A stretch of 64,000 bases of DNA, from contig NZ_JAME01000022.1 in NCBI RefSeq assembly GCF_000521865.1, positions 1 through 64,000 on the forward strand, in the 5' to 3' direction. Below are positions 15,779-25,363 of this stretch, in pieces. The stretch's first letter is position 1. Each line of letters opens with the position of its first letter. The translations under genes were made by a program, and so were the position numbers. The notes beneath the pieces are model-generated. The model ran no database searches, was not told the origin of the DNA, and worked only from the letters and a program-made list of their open reading frames with translations. This DNA comes from Roseivivax isoporae LMG 25204. Lineage in GTDB: Bacteria; Pseudomonadota; Alphaproteobacteria; Rhodobacterales; Rhodobacteraceae.

Positions 15779-15864
15779 GGCGCCTTCGGCCTCGATTCAT
15801 CCGCCGTGCGGAAAAGTGGAAGCGGGCTTCGGGAAGGGTGTTTCAACTTCTCAAAGGAGATCCC

Positions 15865-16254
15865 ATGTCCATGACCGTTCAATCCCAGCCAGACCGTCCG
15901 GATCCGACCGTGATCGCGGCGCAAAACGACGCGTTTCGCAAGCTCGCGTGCCTTGGAGTGCCGCCCGCGCAGCCCACCCAGGGCCGAATGCATGTCACCC
16001 GCTCGCTTATGGAGGCCGGTGACGGCTTCATGGCCGAGGCGGTGAAGGCCACCGGTGCGTTCGATAGATTCGAGCCTGAGAATGATCCCGAGGGATGGCA
16101 CGATTTTGGCGCGGTCGAGATCCGGGGCGAGACCGTGTTCTGGAAGATCGATCTCTATGAGGCAGATTCGGATTTCCGCTACGGGGCTGAGACCCCGGAC
16201 AACCCCGCCACCACCATGCGCGTGCTGACCATCATGATGGCGCGCGACTGGTAG
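15865..16254 (+). CDS. DUF3768 family protein
   Basis: A 129-residue protein of the DUF3768 family, recognised from ALNDAFR-like IAAQNDAFRKLACLG, then ENDPEGWHDFGAVEIRGETVFWKIDLYEAD and ATTMRVLTIMMARDW. The family is found almost only on alphaproteobacterial plasmids and integrative elements; its role is unknown. AAAGGAG sits 8 bp before the ATG. An intrinsic terminator follows at 16291. Confidence 0.82.
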   Translation: MSMTVQSQPDRPDPTVIAAQNDAFRKLACLGVPPAQPTQGRMHVTRSLMEAGDGFMAEAVKATGAFDRFEPENDPEGWHDFGAVEIRGETVFWKIDLYEADSDFRYGAETPDNPATTMRVLTIMMARDW

Positions 16255-16290
16255 GGTAGGGGACTCCTCCCACTGACACCCCAGACGTTG

Positions 16291-16330
16291 AAGGCCCGCT
16301 GCCCCCAAAAAGGCAAAGCGGGCCTTTTGT
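16291..16330 (+). terminator. Intrinsic terminator after the DUF3768 gene
   Basis: Arms AAGGCCCGCT (16291-16300) and AGCGGGCCTT (16317-16326) pair perfectly across a 16-nt loop and run into TTTTG. Confidence 0.8.
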
Positions 16331-16409
16331 CGTGGTGATCCCTGAAGCCGGGGATTGGTTACGCGCGTGAAGGCGCGGGCCACACCTCACCCACCTGGAA
16401 GGATATCCC

Positions 16410-18392
16410 ATGACCACAAGCTTTGCCCCTCTCATCGCCGCCATTGGCGATCTGGTCCCGCATCCCGCCAATGTGCGCAGCAACTCGCCGGAAACCTACG
16501 ACACCGAGAACATCGCGCATCTGAAAGCCAGCATCGCCGTGCTGGGTCTCCTCCAGCCGCTCCTGGTTCAGAGGATCGACGGTAAATATGCCGTACTCGC
16601 AGGCGGTCGTCGCCATGCCGCCCTGAAGGAACTGGTCGCTGACAAGGCCGCCAAGGGGTTCACCGCGAAAACCAAGATCGACTGCCGCCTTGTGCCGGAG
16701 GATTGCGACGTGACCACAGCGCTGTCACTCGCTGAGAACATCACGCAAGCCCCGATGAATGCCATCGACGAGTTCGAGGCCTTCGCCCGGATGATGGAGG
16801 TCGACGGCCAGACGCCCGAGACGATCGCAAAGACCTTCGGCACCACGGTGGCGGCCGTGAAAGGCCGGTTGCGCTATGGCCTTATCCACCCCGACATCCG
16901 CGCCGCGGCCCGGGGCAAGGTGATCACGCTCGACACGATGAAAGCCTTCGCCGAGCACCCGAGCCAGGAGGCGCAGCGCGAGGTCTTCGAGGCGCTCACA
17001 AAAGACGGCGGCTATCTGCAGGCCTACACGGTCCGTCAGGCGCTCAAATCCCGCGGTGTGCAGGTCAGCGATGATATCGGGGCTTTCGTGCGCGCGGACT
17101 ACGAGGCCCGCGGCGGCGCCGTCGCGGCTGACCTTCTGGAAGAGCATTCCGTGCTGGAGGATGCAGCGCTGGTCGAAACCATCCTGCTCGAGAAGCTCGG
17201 TGCCGCCGCCGAAGAGGCCCGCATAAAGCTGGGCTTTGCCTGGGCCGATGCGATGGTCCGCTATGATTACGCGACCATGGCCGACTACGGCCGCGTTTAT
17301 CCCGGCCCGATCGAGCCTGATGAGGCTGCGCAAAAGCGCATCGATGAGATCACCGCCGAACTCGAGAAACTGCAACTCGAGATGGAGGATGAGGGGCTCG
17401 AGGACGGTGCCTACAACGCGCTTTACGAGCGCGTGGACGCCTTGGAAGAGGAAGCCCGCGACCTGCAGGAGGCCTACAGCGCCGAGGACCTAGCGCGGTC
17501 TGGGGTAATCGCGTCGTGGCAGGGTGGGCAGATCACGCTCCATGTTGGTCTCGTCCGCCCCGAGGACACCGTCAAAGAGGAGGGCGCGCGCGGCTCCTCG
17601 GCTAGCCCGACCGGGGAGGAGGCCCCGGACGCCGGCGAAATCACCTATCCAGCCTCACTGGCTGAGGACCTCAAGACCGAGCGAGCCATGGCGCTTGGGG
17701 CCGCGATGGCGTTGCATCCTGAGGCCACGCTCGATCTCACGCTCTTCAAGCTGGTCAGTGACGTTCTGGCCAGCGGCATCAGTGTCACGCAGGCGATCAA
17801 GATCGATGCCCGCAAGGAATACCGCAGCCATGCCAAGATGGACGAGATCGACGAGACCTCGCTCGAGCAGGTGGCGGCGGCGCATGATGCGCTTGATCTG
17901 TCCTGGCTCGATGAGGCCCGCGCGCCCGCCGATCAGTTTGCGGCGTTTCGCGCGCTGAAGGCCGGCGAGAAGGCCAAGCTCGTCGCCTATGCCACGGCCA
18001 GCACCACGCAGTCCTGCTTCGCGCGGGATCGATCGCGCGACAGCCTGATGCATGCGTTCGAGATCGAGATCATGCCCGATATCCGCGCCCACTGGACGCC
18101 GAACGCGGCGCTCTTCAACCGCTTCAAGAAGGCCTGGCTCCTGAAGATCCTCGGCGAAGATCTGGGTCTTGCCCAGGAGGCGGTGACGCTCGCCTCATCG
18201 AGCAAGAAGGAGATCGTCGCCTTCTGCGACAAGCTCTTCGCTGAACCCTTCGCCACACTGACGGACGCGCAGCGCGCTGCAGTAGCCGCCTGGTGCCCGC
18301 CGATGATGCAGACCGCCGGTATCGCCTTTGATGAGGCGGAGCCCGCTGCGGAAACCCCCGAGCCTGACAGCGAGGTCTCGCACGCGGCCTGA
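16410..18392 (+). CDS. ParB-like nuclease-domain protein, accessory (not the partition gene)
   Basis: A 660-residue protein. The N-terminal ParB/sulfiredoxin domain shows PHPANVRSNSPE, LKASIAVLGLLQPLLVQRID and VLAGGRRHAALKEL, and is followed by a ParB helix-turn-helix region (SLAENITQAPMNAIDEFEAF and TIAKTFGTTVAAVKGRLRYG). The large C-terminal region is alpha-helical with a coiled coil near residues 310-350 (EKLQLEMEDEGLEDG...). Such long ParB-like proteins are frequent in leading regions of conjugative plasmids and are distinct from RepB, which handles partition here. DNA binding is likely; nuclease activity is not assured. Confidence 0.85.
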   Translation: MTTSFAPLIAAIGDLVPHPANVRSNSPETYDTENIAHLKASIAVLGLLQPLLVQRIDGKYAVLAGGRRHAALKELVADKAAKGFTAKTKIDCRLVPEDCDVTTALSLAENITQAPMNAIDEFEAFARMMEVDGQTPETIAKTFGTTVAAVKGRLRYGLIHPDIRAAARGKVITLDTMKAFAEHPSQEAQREVFEALTKDGGYLQAYTVRQALKSRGVQVSDDIGAFVRADYEARGGAVAADLLEEHSVLEDAALVETILLEKLGAAAEEARIKLGFAWADAMVRYDYATMADYGRVYPGPIEPDEAAQKRIDEITAELEKLQLEMEDEGLEDGAYNALYERVDALEEEARDLQEAYSAEDLARSGVIASWQGGQITLHVGLVRPEDTVKEEGARGSSASPTGEEAPDAGEITYPASLAEDLKTERAMALGAAMALHPEATLDLTLFKLVSDVLASGISVTQAIKIDARKEYRSHAKMDEIDETSLEQVAAAHDALDLSWLDEARAPADQFAAFRALKAGEKAKLVAYATASTTQSCFARDRSRDSLMHAFEIEIMPDIRAHWTPNAALFNRFKKAWLLKILGEDLGLAQEAVTLASSSKKEIVAFCDKLFAEPFATLTDAQRAAVAAWCPPMMQTAGIAFDEAEPAAETPEPDSEVSHAA

Positions 18393-18401
18393 GTCCTCAC
18401 G

Positions 18402-18433
18402 CGACCCGCGCGAGGCATTCCCTGCGCGGGTCG
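18402..18433. terminator. Hairpin between ParB-like and DUF3085 genes
   Basis: CGACCCGCGC (18402-18411) and GCGCGGGTCG (18424-18433) form a perfect 10-bp stem with a 12-nt loop. There is no T-run on either side, so a role other than intrinsic termination is possible. Confidence 0.5.
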
Positions 18434-18464
18434 ACCCTCCCACACCCAACGAAAAGACATCCCC

Positions 18465-19058
18465 ATGGCTATTCTCAAGTTCTCTGCCTCCGCTGTCGCA
18501 GCGCAGATCGCCCACGCGCGTGCCTGCAAAACCTTCCTGCCCAACTGGAACGGGCCCGTTGACAGGCCCGCCCTGATCCTCATCGTCGGCAACGGCGTGC
18601 ATCTGCGCTCGAACGGCATCGACGGCACAACCACCCGCATCGTCACCACCGAACAGGCCGATCCGTCCTTCGCCTTTGCCGACGGCATGAACCCGTTTCG
18701 CGACACCGATTGGATGGCGCAGCGCCGCATGGCGTTTCGCGATCTGACCGGCCAGTTCTACACCGACATCCTGGACGATGTGCAGGTGCTCATCGACCGA
18801 GGGCAGGGGGCGATCCGGCTCGCCACCGATGGCCACAGTATCCGCGTCTTCGTGCGCCGGGCCTCGGACTATCTCATCGGCGGGACCTACGAGGTGCCCT
18901 CGGGCCTCGGCGGCACCTTCCGGGTCATCCTCAAAGATGCCTGCGACACCTTCGCGATCGTGCAGAACTGCGGCAATTGCGAGGATTTCGACGCAATGCA
19001 GCCCTACCGCGTGCCGCTCGATGCGCTGATGGAAATCGATGACCGGAGGGCGGCGTAA
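18465..19058 (+). CDS. DUF3085 family protein
   Basis: A 197-residue soluble protein whose C-terminal half matches DUF3085: IRLATDGHSIRVFVRRASDY, LIGGTYEVPSGLGGTFRVIL and ILKDACDTFAIVQNCG. The N-terminal half (MAILKFSASAVAAQIAHARA) is shared by plasmid relatives. The function is unknown. It lies between two hairpins and reads in the same direction as its neighbours. Confidence 0.78.
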   Translation: MAILKFSASAVAAQIAHARACKTFLPNWNGPVDRPALILIVGNGVHLRSNGIDGTTTRIVTTEQADPSFAFADGMNPFRDTDWMAQRRMAFRDLTGQFYTDILDDVQVLIDRGQGAIRLATDGHSIRVFVRRASDYLIGGTYEVPSGLGGTFRVILKDACDTFAIVQNCGNCEDFDAMQPYRVPLDALMEIDDRRAA

Positions 19059-19080
19059 CGCGCCCTTTCTCAAAAAAGCA

Positions 19081-19126
19081 TCGCCAATACCCTGCCGGGC
19101 CTGCGGCCCTCTCGGGACATTGGCGA
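19081..19126. terminator. Hairpin between DUF3085 and DUF6927 genes
   Basis: TCGCCAAT (19081-19088) pairs with ATTGGCGA (19119-19126), and the GC-rich interior can extend the structure. There is no T-run. Confidence 0.45.
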
Positions 19127-19161
19127 CAACAATTTTCCCAAACGAGAGAAAGGACTCTGAG

Positions 19162-19818
19162 ATGGGATGGCTTTTCTACACCGACGGCCGCGTCCAGACC
19201 TACGCGGATGAGAAAGCGGAGATTGCTCGGCTGTGCACCTTCGAGGGCGAAAGGCGCAAGACGGAACTGGTCAAAGCCTGCAAGGTGGGTTCGACTTGGT
19301 ACGCGGCGGCAAGGGTCACCAATCTCGACGGCACCGCTGTCGAAGACGCGACCTATGTCACCGATGCGGATGGCTCCATCACGTTCGGGGCTGTCTTCCT
19401 CACCCGATACGATGACGGCTGCTGGGGCTACAAGGACATGGAGGAAAGTGCTGGCCCGAACGAGTCTCGTGCTCCGCTTGGGCTGATCGAGCTCCTCTCC
19501 GACCTGAAAGACCCGGACAGCTACGCCCAGGACTGGCGACAGCGCTGCCGGGATTGGGCTGCGATCCCGGACTACGAGGAAGGCGACAAGATCAGGCTCG
19601 CCACGCCCGTGACGCTCACCGATGGCAGTACATGCCAGATCGTCACCGCGACGCACTACAAGCGGGGGCGGCAAAAACGCCGCTGCTACCGCATCGAGGA
19701 AACCGGTGGGCTCGTGCGCCTGTCGAAAGCGACGCTGGCGGGCTCGGAGCTACTCAGCTCCGCGAAAGGTGCTGCCAGCCCGGTGCTGGCGGAGTTCCTG
19801 GCGAGGCAGGGTGGTTGA
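19162..19818 (+). CDS. DUF6927-like conserved plasmid protein
   Basis: A 218-residue soluble protein beginning MGWLFYTDGRVQTYADEKAE, which fits the DUF6927 group. A beta-rich middle (STWYAAARVTNLDGTAVEDA) and a conserved GCWGYKDMEESAGPNE segment follow. The function is unknown. AGAAAGGA precedes the ATG. The family is typical of alphaproteobacterial conjugative plasmids, in the same block as DUF3085, DUF6878 and DUF6915 genes. Confidence 0.72.
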   Translation: MGWLFYTDGRVQTYADEKAEIARLCTFEGERRKTELVKACKVGSTWYAAARVTNLDGTAVEDATYVTDADGSITFGAVFLTRYDDGCWGYKDMEESAGPNESRAPLGLIELLSDLKDPDSYAQDWRQRCRDWAAIPDYEEGDKIRLATPVTLTDGSTCQIVTATHYKRGRQKRRCYRIEETGGLVRLSKATLAGSELLSSAKGAASPVLAEFLARQGG

Positions 19819-19868
19819 GTTTCTCGCTGAGACAACACCACGGAACCACGCGCGCACATAATGCCGAC

Positions 19869-19897
19869 TTGAAATCGTATCTCAAATGAGATACATC
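19869..19897 (+). promoter_or_regulatory. Promoter/operator of the toxin-antitoxin pair
   Basis: TTGAAA (19869-19874) and TACATC (19892-19897) are 17 bp apart. The spacer carries a perfect dyad GTATCTCA-AA-TGAGATAC (19877-19894), the expected binding site for autorepression by the antitoxin. Confidence 0.7.
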
Positions 19898-19922
19898 ACT
19901 CCCATCAACTGGAGGACCATCC

Positions 19923-20222
19923 ATGCCTGCCCAAACATCCATGCTTCATGTTCGTGTTGACGATCAGCTGAAAGCACAGGCTTCGGACGCACTTGCGGGC
20001 GTCGGTCTGACGCTCTCCGATGCGGTGCGTATTCTTCTGACCCGCGTGGCCGCAGAAGGCGGATTGCCTGCCGGATTGACCGCTGATCCGGATGCCTATG
20101 ACGCCTGGTTCAGGGCGAAGGTACAGGAAGCGCTGGACGATCCAAGGCCCACAACGCCCCATGCCAAGGCGATGCAAGACGCCCAGGCATTGATTGACGG
20201 GAAGCGCCTTGCCAAATCTTGA
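19923..20222 (+). CDS. RelB/DinJ-family antitoxin
   Basis: A 99-residue ribbon-helix-helix antitoxin. The N-terminal MLHVRVDDQLKAQASDALAG and LTLSDAVRILLTRVAAEGGL form the RHH DNA-binding fold of RelB/DinJ proteins. The C-terminus (DAWFRAKVQEALDD then KAMQDAQALIDGK) would neutralise the toxin. It overlaps the toxin gene by 29 bp, the usual antitoxin-first order. The operator dyad lies 28 bp upstream of the start. Confidence 0.88.
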   Translation: MPAQTSMLHVRVDDQLKAQASDALAGVGLTLSDAVRILLTRVAAEGGLPAGLTADPDAYDAWFRAKVQEALDDPRPTTPHAKAMQDAQALIDGKRLAKS

Positions 20223-20484
20223 ATGGAAAGCCACGGCCATAGCCGACTTGCTGGCAATCATTGACTACATCTCTGACGACAACCCGGATGCCGCCCAAGT
20301 TCTCAAAGACGAGATTGAACACAAAACGTCCCTCCTTCCAGAACGCCCTCAGATGTACCGCGCGGGCCGTGTGGACGGGACTAGGGAGATGGTTGTTCGG
20401 CCGAACTACATCGTGGTTTATGCTGAAAGCCCTGAGATGGTGACCATTTTGCGCGTTCTTCATGCTGCGCAGCAGTGGCCATGA
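20194..20484 (+). CDS. RelE/ParE-family toxin
   Basis: A 96-residue toxin of the RelE/ParE superfamily: LEWKATAIADLLAIIDYISDDNPDAA, ERPQMYRAGRVDGTREMVV and RPNYIVVYAESPEMVTILRVLHAAQQWP match the ParE-like fold. The GTREMVV-NYIVVY pattern suggests a ParE-type gyrase poison or a RelE-type mRNase; sequence alone does not decide. The ATG at 20194 overlaps the antitoxin gene; a TTG at 20212 is an alternative. A strong terminator follows. Confidence 0.88.
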   Translation: MTGSALPNLEWKATAIADLLAIIDYISDDNPDAAQVLKDEIEHKTSLLPERPQMYRAGRVDGTREMVVRPNYIVVYAESPEMVTILRVLHAAQQWP

Positions 20485-20513
20485 TCGGGGTGCCGGCCCC
20501 CCGCTAAGAAATT

Positions 20514-20551
20514 GCCCGCTCTACGCCTTCAAAGTGTAGAGCGGGCTTTTT
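20514..20551 (+). terminator. Intrinsic terminator of the toxin-antitoxin operon
   Basis: GCCCGCTCTAC (20514-20524) pairs perfectly with GTAGAGCGGGC (20536-20546) and is followed by TTTTT. Confidence 0.9.
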
Positions 20552-20590
20552 GTCCTTTGGAACTCAGACCCTGATCCAAAGGAAACCCCC

Positions 20591-23500
20591 ATGTCCAAGC
20601 CCAAACCGGCAAATCCGGCTCTCTCAATCTCCGACACTGACCTCGCCTCTGCCCTCGTGCAGATCGGTGCGGAGGTCGACCACCAACCCCTGCGCAGTTC
20701 AGCGCTGGCGCGCATCATGCGCGAGACGTTTCTTGGCAGCGATGCCGGCGGTGCCTGGGACTGGCGCATGGCATATGACCTGATGCAGGCCGCGGCTGTC
20801 CAGGTGCTGCTGCGTGGGAACGGCGTGGCAGGTGACATCGCCGCTGCAAAGCTGCTTGCCTCGCGGCTGCTGACGGAAACCCGCCGGTCAGAGCAGCAGA
20901 TCCGGCTGCAGCAGTTTTCCACGCCGTTGCCTTTCGCGACCATGGCGGTGCGGGCGGCAGCCGTTCGCAAGGGCGAGACCGTGCTGGAGCCCTCGGCTGG
21001 CACCGGTGCCCTGGCTGCTTTCGCCGCCCGGGCCGGTGCCACGCTTCTGCTCAACGAGATCGACCCCTTTCGCCAGCGCCTCCTACGGGCCCTCTTCGGC
21101 GGCGAGGTGACGGGCCATGACGGCGAGCATATCGATGATCTGCTGCAGACGCCGGTTCTACCCGACGTCGTGGTGATGAATCCGCCCTTCGCCTCCTCGG
21201 TCGATCGGTCGCGGGACAAGCACATCGCCGCCAAACATCTCATCGCGGCTGCAAAGCGTCTCGCGCCCGGTGGGCGGCTGGTGGCGATCATGCCGCCGGG
21301 GTTCACGCCCGAACGCGATGCCGCGCATTGGTCACGCGCCTGCGGTCTCCTGACGCTGCGCTTGGCGTTGACGATGCCGGGGCAGGTCTACCGCAAGCTT
21401 GGCACCTCTGTCGAAACCCAACTCATGGTCTTCGACAAGGTGCAGGAGGACGGCGAGATGATCCGCGCCAGTGTGCGGGATCTGGATGAAGCCCTTCCTT
21501 TTGTCGACGCCGTGGCCGCGACCCGGCCCGAGATGCGCCCCGTACAACAGGCAGCGGCGATCCCTCATGCTCAGCCGACCGTTCCATCATCTACTCCGCG
21601 CAAGGCCGCCGCTGCGCCTGTCGCCGCCTCCAAACCCCTGGCCAATGCCGTCTGTCCGCTCAGCTTCACAAGCTTTGAGACCCCTCGCGACAACACGCCC
21701 ATCTCGGACATCTATGCGCGCTACCGTCCTCAGCGGATCGAGATTGCGGGTGCGCAGGAACATCCCACGCCGCTCGTTGAAAGCATCGCCATGGCCTCTG
21801 TGGCCCCGCCCATGCCCTCAAACACGGGCAGTGATGACTTGCGGCTGCCCGCACGGTTGATCGGGGAGGGACATCTCTCCGAGGCGCAGCTGGAAACCAT
21901 CATCATGGCGCATGATGCCCATGGGCGCGATCTGCCCGGTCGGTTTACCATCGATGACGACCAGACCAAGCTGACGCGCGCCGATGATGACCCTAATGCA
22001 CGGGCCTATCGCCTCGGCTATTTCCTTGGCGACGGCACCGGTTGCGGCAAGGGGCGCGAATGCGCAGGGCTCATTCTCGTGAACTGGCTGGCCGGACGCA
22101 GAAAGGCGATCTGGGTCTCCAAATCCGCCACGCTCATCGAGGACGCCATCCGCGACTGGACCGATCTCGGCGGCTCGCCCGCCGACATCCAGCCGCTCTC
22201 CAAATGGAAACCGGACCAGCCGATCCCGATGGGCGACGGGATCCTTTTTGTCACCTACGCCACGCTGCGGTCCGCGGGCAAATGCGGCACCACGCGACTG
22301 AGCCAGATCCTCGCTTGGATGGGTGAAGACTTTGACGGCGTTCTTGCCTTCGATGAGGCCCATGCCATGCAGAACGCGGCCGGGTCCGAGCAGGGCAGGG
22401 GGGTCAAACCTTCCCAGCAGGGCCTTGCTGGCCTGCGGCTGCAACTGGCAGCACCCCGCGCCCGCGTCTTCTACATCTCGGCCACGGGGGCCACGAGCGT
22501 GCACAACCTGGCCTATGCCGCGCGGCTGGGGCTCTGGGGGCAGGGGCCGGAATACCCCTTCCCGAGCCGCGAGAGTTTCGTCTCGGCGATGGAAGCCGGC
22601 GGTGTCGCCGCCATGGAGGTGGTGGCGCGCGATCTCAAGACGCTCGGGCTCTACACGGCGCGTGCCCTCAGCTTTGATGGGGTGGAATATGACGTGCTCG
22701 AACACGCGCTCACCCCGGCCCAGATCGAGATCTACGACGCCTATGCGGGCGCGTTTCGGACGATCCACCACAATCTCGAGGCGGCGTTGACTGCGACCGG
22801 CGTCAACGACGCCTCGGGGGAAACTAATGCGTCGGCCGCACGCGCCTCGGCCAAGTCCCGCTTCGAGAGCACGAAGCAGCGCTTCTTCAACCATCTCCTA
22901 ATGGGCATGAAGGCTCCAAGCATCATCCACGCCATCAAGGACGATCTGGCGGCGGGCAAGGCTTGCGTCATCCAGGTAGTCTCGACGGGTGAGAGCCTGC
23001 TGAAACGCCGACTTGAGACAATGGACCCGGAGGATGAACTCGTCGAGGGTGCCTTGACGCCGCGCGATTATGTTCTGGGATACCTCGAACAGGCCTTCCC
23101 GATTCATGCGCAAAAGCTGGTCGAGATCGACGGCAACATGGTGGCGGAACCTTTGCGGGATGAGACCGGCGCGCTCGTTGTTTCGCGCGAGGCGCTCGCC
23201 CTGCGCGATGCGGCCATGATGGAGTTGATGACGCTTGCCCCGATCCCCTCGGCGCTGGATCAGATCCTCTGGGCCTTTGGCGATGAGGCCGTGGCAGAAG
23301 TCACGGGGCGGTCGATCCGGCCCCTCAAGGCCGAGGATGGTCATCTCTTCATCGAGAAGCGCGCCGCCAGCAGCAATTCATCCGAAACCCAAGCCTTCAT
23401 GGACGGCGAAAAGGATATCCTGATCTTCTCCGATGCGGGCGGTACGGGCCGGTCCTACCATGCGGCGCAAACGGCGAAGAACCAGAAACGGCGGCGGCAC

Positions 23501-24853
23501 TATCTACTGGAGCCCGGCTGGCGCGCCGATGCGGCCATCCAGGGGCTCGGCCGCACGCATCGCTCTGCCCAGGTCAGCGCGCCTTTCTTCCGGGTCTGCA
23601 CCTCGGATGTGCATGGCGAAAAGCGTTTCACCTCGACTATAGCCAAGCGCCTCGACCAGCTGGGGGCCTTGACCAAGGGCCAGCGCGAGACCGGCTCGCA
23701 AGGCATGTTCCGCGAGGAGGATAATCTCGAAAGCCCGATCGCGCGGGCGGCGCTGCGTGGGTATTTCGCCGATCTTGCCGCCGGGCGCGCTGAGGCGATG
23801 AGCTACGAGAACTTCACGGACTGGACAGCCCTGCGGCTGATCGACAAGGACGGGGTGCTCCTTGAGGAGCTTCCCCCGATCCAGCGCTTTCTCAACCGGG
23901 TTCTGGCCCTGCCGATCCACATGCAGAACGCGCTCTTTGCGGAATTCATGAGGCGGATTGCCGATCAGTCTGAGCGGGCGCGCGCGGCGGGCATGCTCGA
24001 TCTCGGCGTCGAAACCCTGCGTGGCGAAAAGATCGAACAGGTCTCCACGGAGGATCTCTGGACCTGCCCGAAATCCGGCGCCGTGACGCGGATCATCGGA
24101 CTTGAGGTGACGGACCCGGTCCACGTGCTGTCAGCGGATGAAGCCCTGTCGCGCAACCCCGACAAGCTGCCGATGGTCAATCGCGCCTCCGGTCGCGCGG
24201 CGCTCATCTCGGCACGCCCGATGCAGATGTATGACGAAGACATCGTCACGCTGATGCGCAAGGTTGTGCGGCCAAACGGGTCGAGCTACCTGGAGGAGAC
24301 GCGGTTCGAGTCCTCGGCCTGGGAAGACATCGGCAAGCCTGAGTTCTCACGGCTTTGGGATGCCGAGGCAGCGTCCCTGCCAAAAACCACCACAACCAAG
24401 CTCTACCTGCTGACCGGGCTCTTGTTGCCGATCTGGAAGGACATTCCGATATCCAATGAGCGCATCTACCGGGTCACGCCCGATGGGGCGACCGCCATGA
24501 TCGGGCGCACGCTGAGCGAGGAAGGGGCGGCCGCGCTGCGCGCCAGCTTCCTCGTGTCCAACCCGCAAGCACCGCAGGAGATGTTGACCGCCGCCCTCGG
24601 CACCACCGCGCCTGTCGATCTGGGCCGGGGTCTGACCCTGACCCGTCGCCGTGTCGCAGGCGAGATGCGCCTCGAGCTGGGCGGCGCGGATCGGAGCATG
24701 ATTGATGGCCTCAAGGCGCTCGGCTGCTTCACCGAGATCATCGCCTTCCAGCTGCGGGTGTTCCTGCCGCATGGGGACGGGATCGACACGGGAAGCATTC
24801 TGGCCCGGATCGTGGGGCAGGAAGCCGCCATGACGTCAGAACAAGCCGCCTGA
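20591..24853 (+). CDS. Strawberry-notch-like helicase with N-terminal methyltransferase domain
   Basis: A giant 1420-residue protein. Residues about 110-260 form a class I methyltransferase fold: EPSAGTGALAAF at 133-144 and the catalytic-type NPPF at 197-200, as in N6-adenine or glutamine methylases. From about residue 400 a superfamily-2 helicase of the strawberry-notch type follows, with GDGTGCGKGRECAGL near 480-493 (Walker A variant), FDEAHAMQNA near 586-595 (DEAH box) and a C-terminal helicase half with GGTGRSYHA and QGLGRTHRSAQ. Such proteins are conserved in alphaproteobacterial conjugative plasmids; a role in protecting or modifying incoming DNA is inferred. Length and domain order are normal for the family. 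Confidence 0.85.
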   Translation: MSKPKPANPALSISDTDLASALVQIGAEVDHQPLRSSALARIMRETFLGSDAGGAWDWRMAYDLMQAAAVQVLLRGNGVAGDIAAAKLLASRLLTETRRSEQQIRLQQFSTPLPFATMAVRAAAVRKGETVLEPSAGTGALAAFAARAGATLLLNEIDPFRQRLLRALFGGEVTGHDGEHIDDLLQTPVLPDVVVMNPPFASSVDRSRDKHIAAKHLIAAAKRLAPGGRLVAIMPPGFTPERDAAHWSRACGLLTLRLALTMPGQVYRKLGTSVETQLMVFDKVQEDGEMIRASVRDLDEALPFVDAVAATRPEMRPVQQAAAIPHAQPTVPSSTPRKAAAAPVAASKPLANAVCPLSFTSFETPRDNTPISDIYARYRPQRIEIAGAQEHPTPLVESIAMASVAPPMPSNTGSDDLRLPARLIGEGHLSEAQLETIIMAHDAHGRDLPGRFTIDDDQTKLTRADDDPNARAYRLGYFLGDGTGCGKGRECAGLILVNWLAGRRKAIWVSKSATLIEDAIRDWTDLGGSPADIQPLSKWKPDQPIPMGDGILFVTYATLRSAGKCGTTRLSQILAWMGEDFDGVLAFDEAHAMQNAAGSEQGRGVKPSQQGLAGLRLQLAAPRARVFYISATGATSVHNLAYAARLGLWGQGPEYPFPSRESFVSAMEAGGVAAMEVVARDLKTLGLYTARALSFDGVEYDVLEHALTPAQIEIYDAYAGAFRTIHHNLEAALTATGVNDASGETNASAARASAKSRFESTKQRFFNHLLMGMKAPSIIHAIKDDLAAGKACVIQVVSTGESLLKRRLETMDPEDELVEGALTPRDYVLGYLEQAFPIHAQKLVEIDGNMVAEPLRDETGALVVSREALALRDAAMMELMTLAPIPSALDQILWAFGDEAVAEVTGRSIRPLKAEDGHLFIEKRAASSNSSETQAFMDGEKDILIFSDAGGTGRSYHAAQTAKNQKRRRHYLLEPGWRADAAIQGLGRTHRSAQVSAPFFRVCTSDVHGEKRFTSTIAKRLDQLGALTKGQRETGSQGMFREEDNLESPIARAALRGYFADLAAGRAEAMSYENFTDWTALRLIDKDGVLLEELPPIQRFLNRVLALPIHMQNALFAEFMRRIADQSERARAAGMLDLGVETLRGEKIEQVSTEDLWTCPKSGAVTRIIGLEVTDPVHVLSADEALSRNPDKLPMVNRASGRAALISARPMQMYDEDIVTLMRKVVRPNGSSYLEETRFESSAWEDIGKPEFSRLWDAEAASLPKTTTTKLYLLTGLLLPIWKDIPISNERIYRVTPDGATAMIGRTLSEEGAAALRASFLVSNPQAPQEMLTAALGTTAPVDLGRGLTLTRRRVAGEMRLELGGADRSMIDGLKALGCFTEIIAFQLRVFLPHGDGIDTGSILARIVGQEAAMTSEQAA

Positions 24854-24975
24854 AAAGTCAAAGCGAGCTTTCGGTCGGGCGTCGCGGATCGGGGTTTGCC
24901 CGGGCTGCGCTTTCCGGGCGCGCGCTGACCAATGCCAGGCCCGGCCCCCCCAAATTCAGATAAGAGGACAGACCC

Positions 24976-25362
24976 ATGACCAATCCCCAGATCGACTATG
25001 CCGCAATGGCGGCTCAGTGGCGTGTAGAGCGCGAAACCACCTTGAAGGCATCCAGAGTGGAGCTGCTCGCGCAACTACGTGCGCTTGGCATCAGCGAGGT
25101 CGCTGTCGATTACGAAGGCTATGGCGACTCCGGCAGTGTCGAGGATGTGACGGTGCAGCCTGCAGAGGTCAACCTGCCGGAGCCGCTTGTCACAGAAGTT
25201 GGCGATTTCGCCTGGTCGCTCGCCTATCACCATCACCCGGGGTTCGAAAACAACGAGGGCGGCTACGGCACGCTGTCCTGGGACATCACCGCCGACAGTA
25301 TCACCTTGGATCATGCCGACCGCTATGTCGAATGCTCGCACAGCTATGTCGAGGGTCTTTGA
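24976..25362 (+). CDS. DUF6878-like conserved plasmid protein
   Basis: A 128-residue acidic protein (VAVDYEGYGDSGSVEDVTVQ, HHHPGFENNEGGYGTLSWDI) that fits the DUF6878 family. The function is unknown. It ends one base before the ATG of the DUF6915 gene, so the two are almost certainly cotranscribed. A GAGGACAG ribosome site precedes the start. Confidence 0.75.
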   Translation: MTNPQIDYAAMAAQWRVERETTLKASRVELLAQLRALGISEVAVDYEGYGDSGSVEDVTVQPAEVNLPEPLVTEVGDFAWSLAYHHHPGFENNEGGYGTLSWDITADSITLDHADRYVECSHSYVEGL

Positions 25363-25363
25363 G

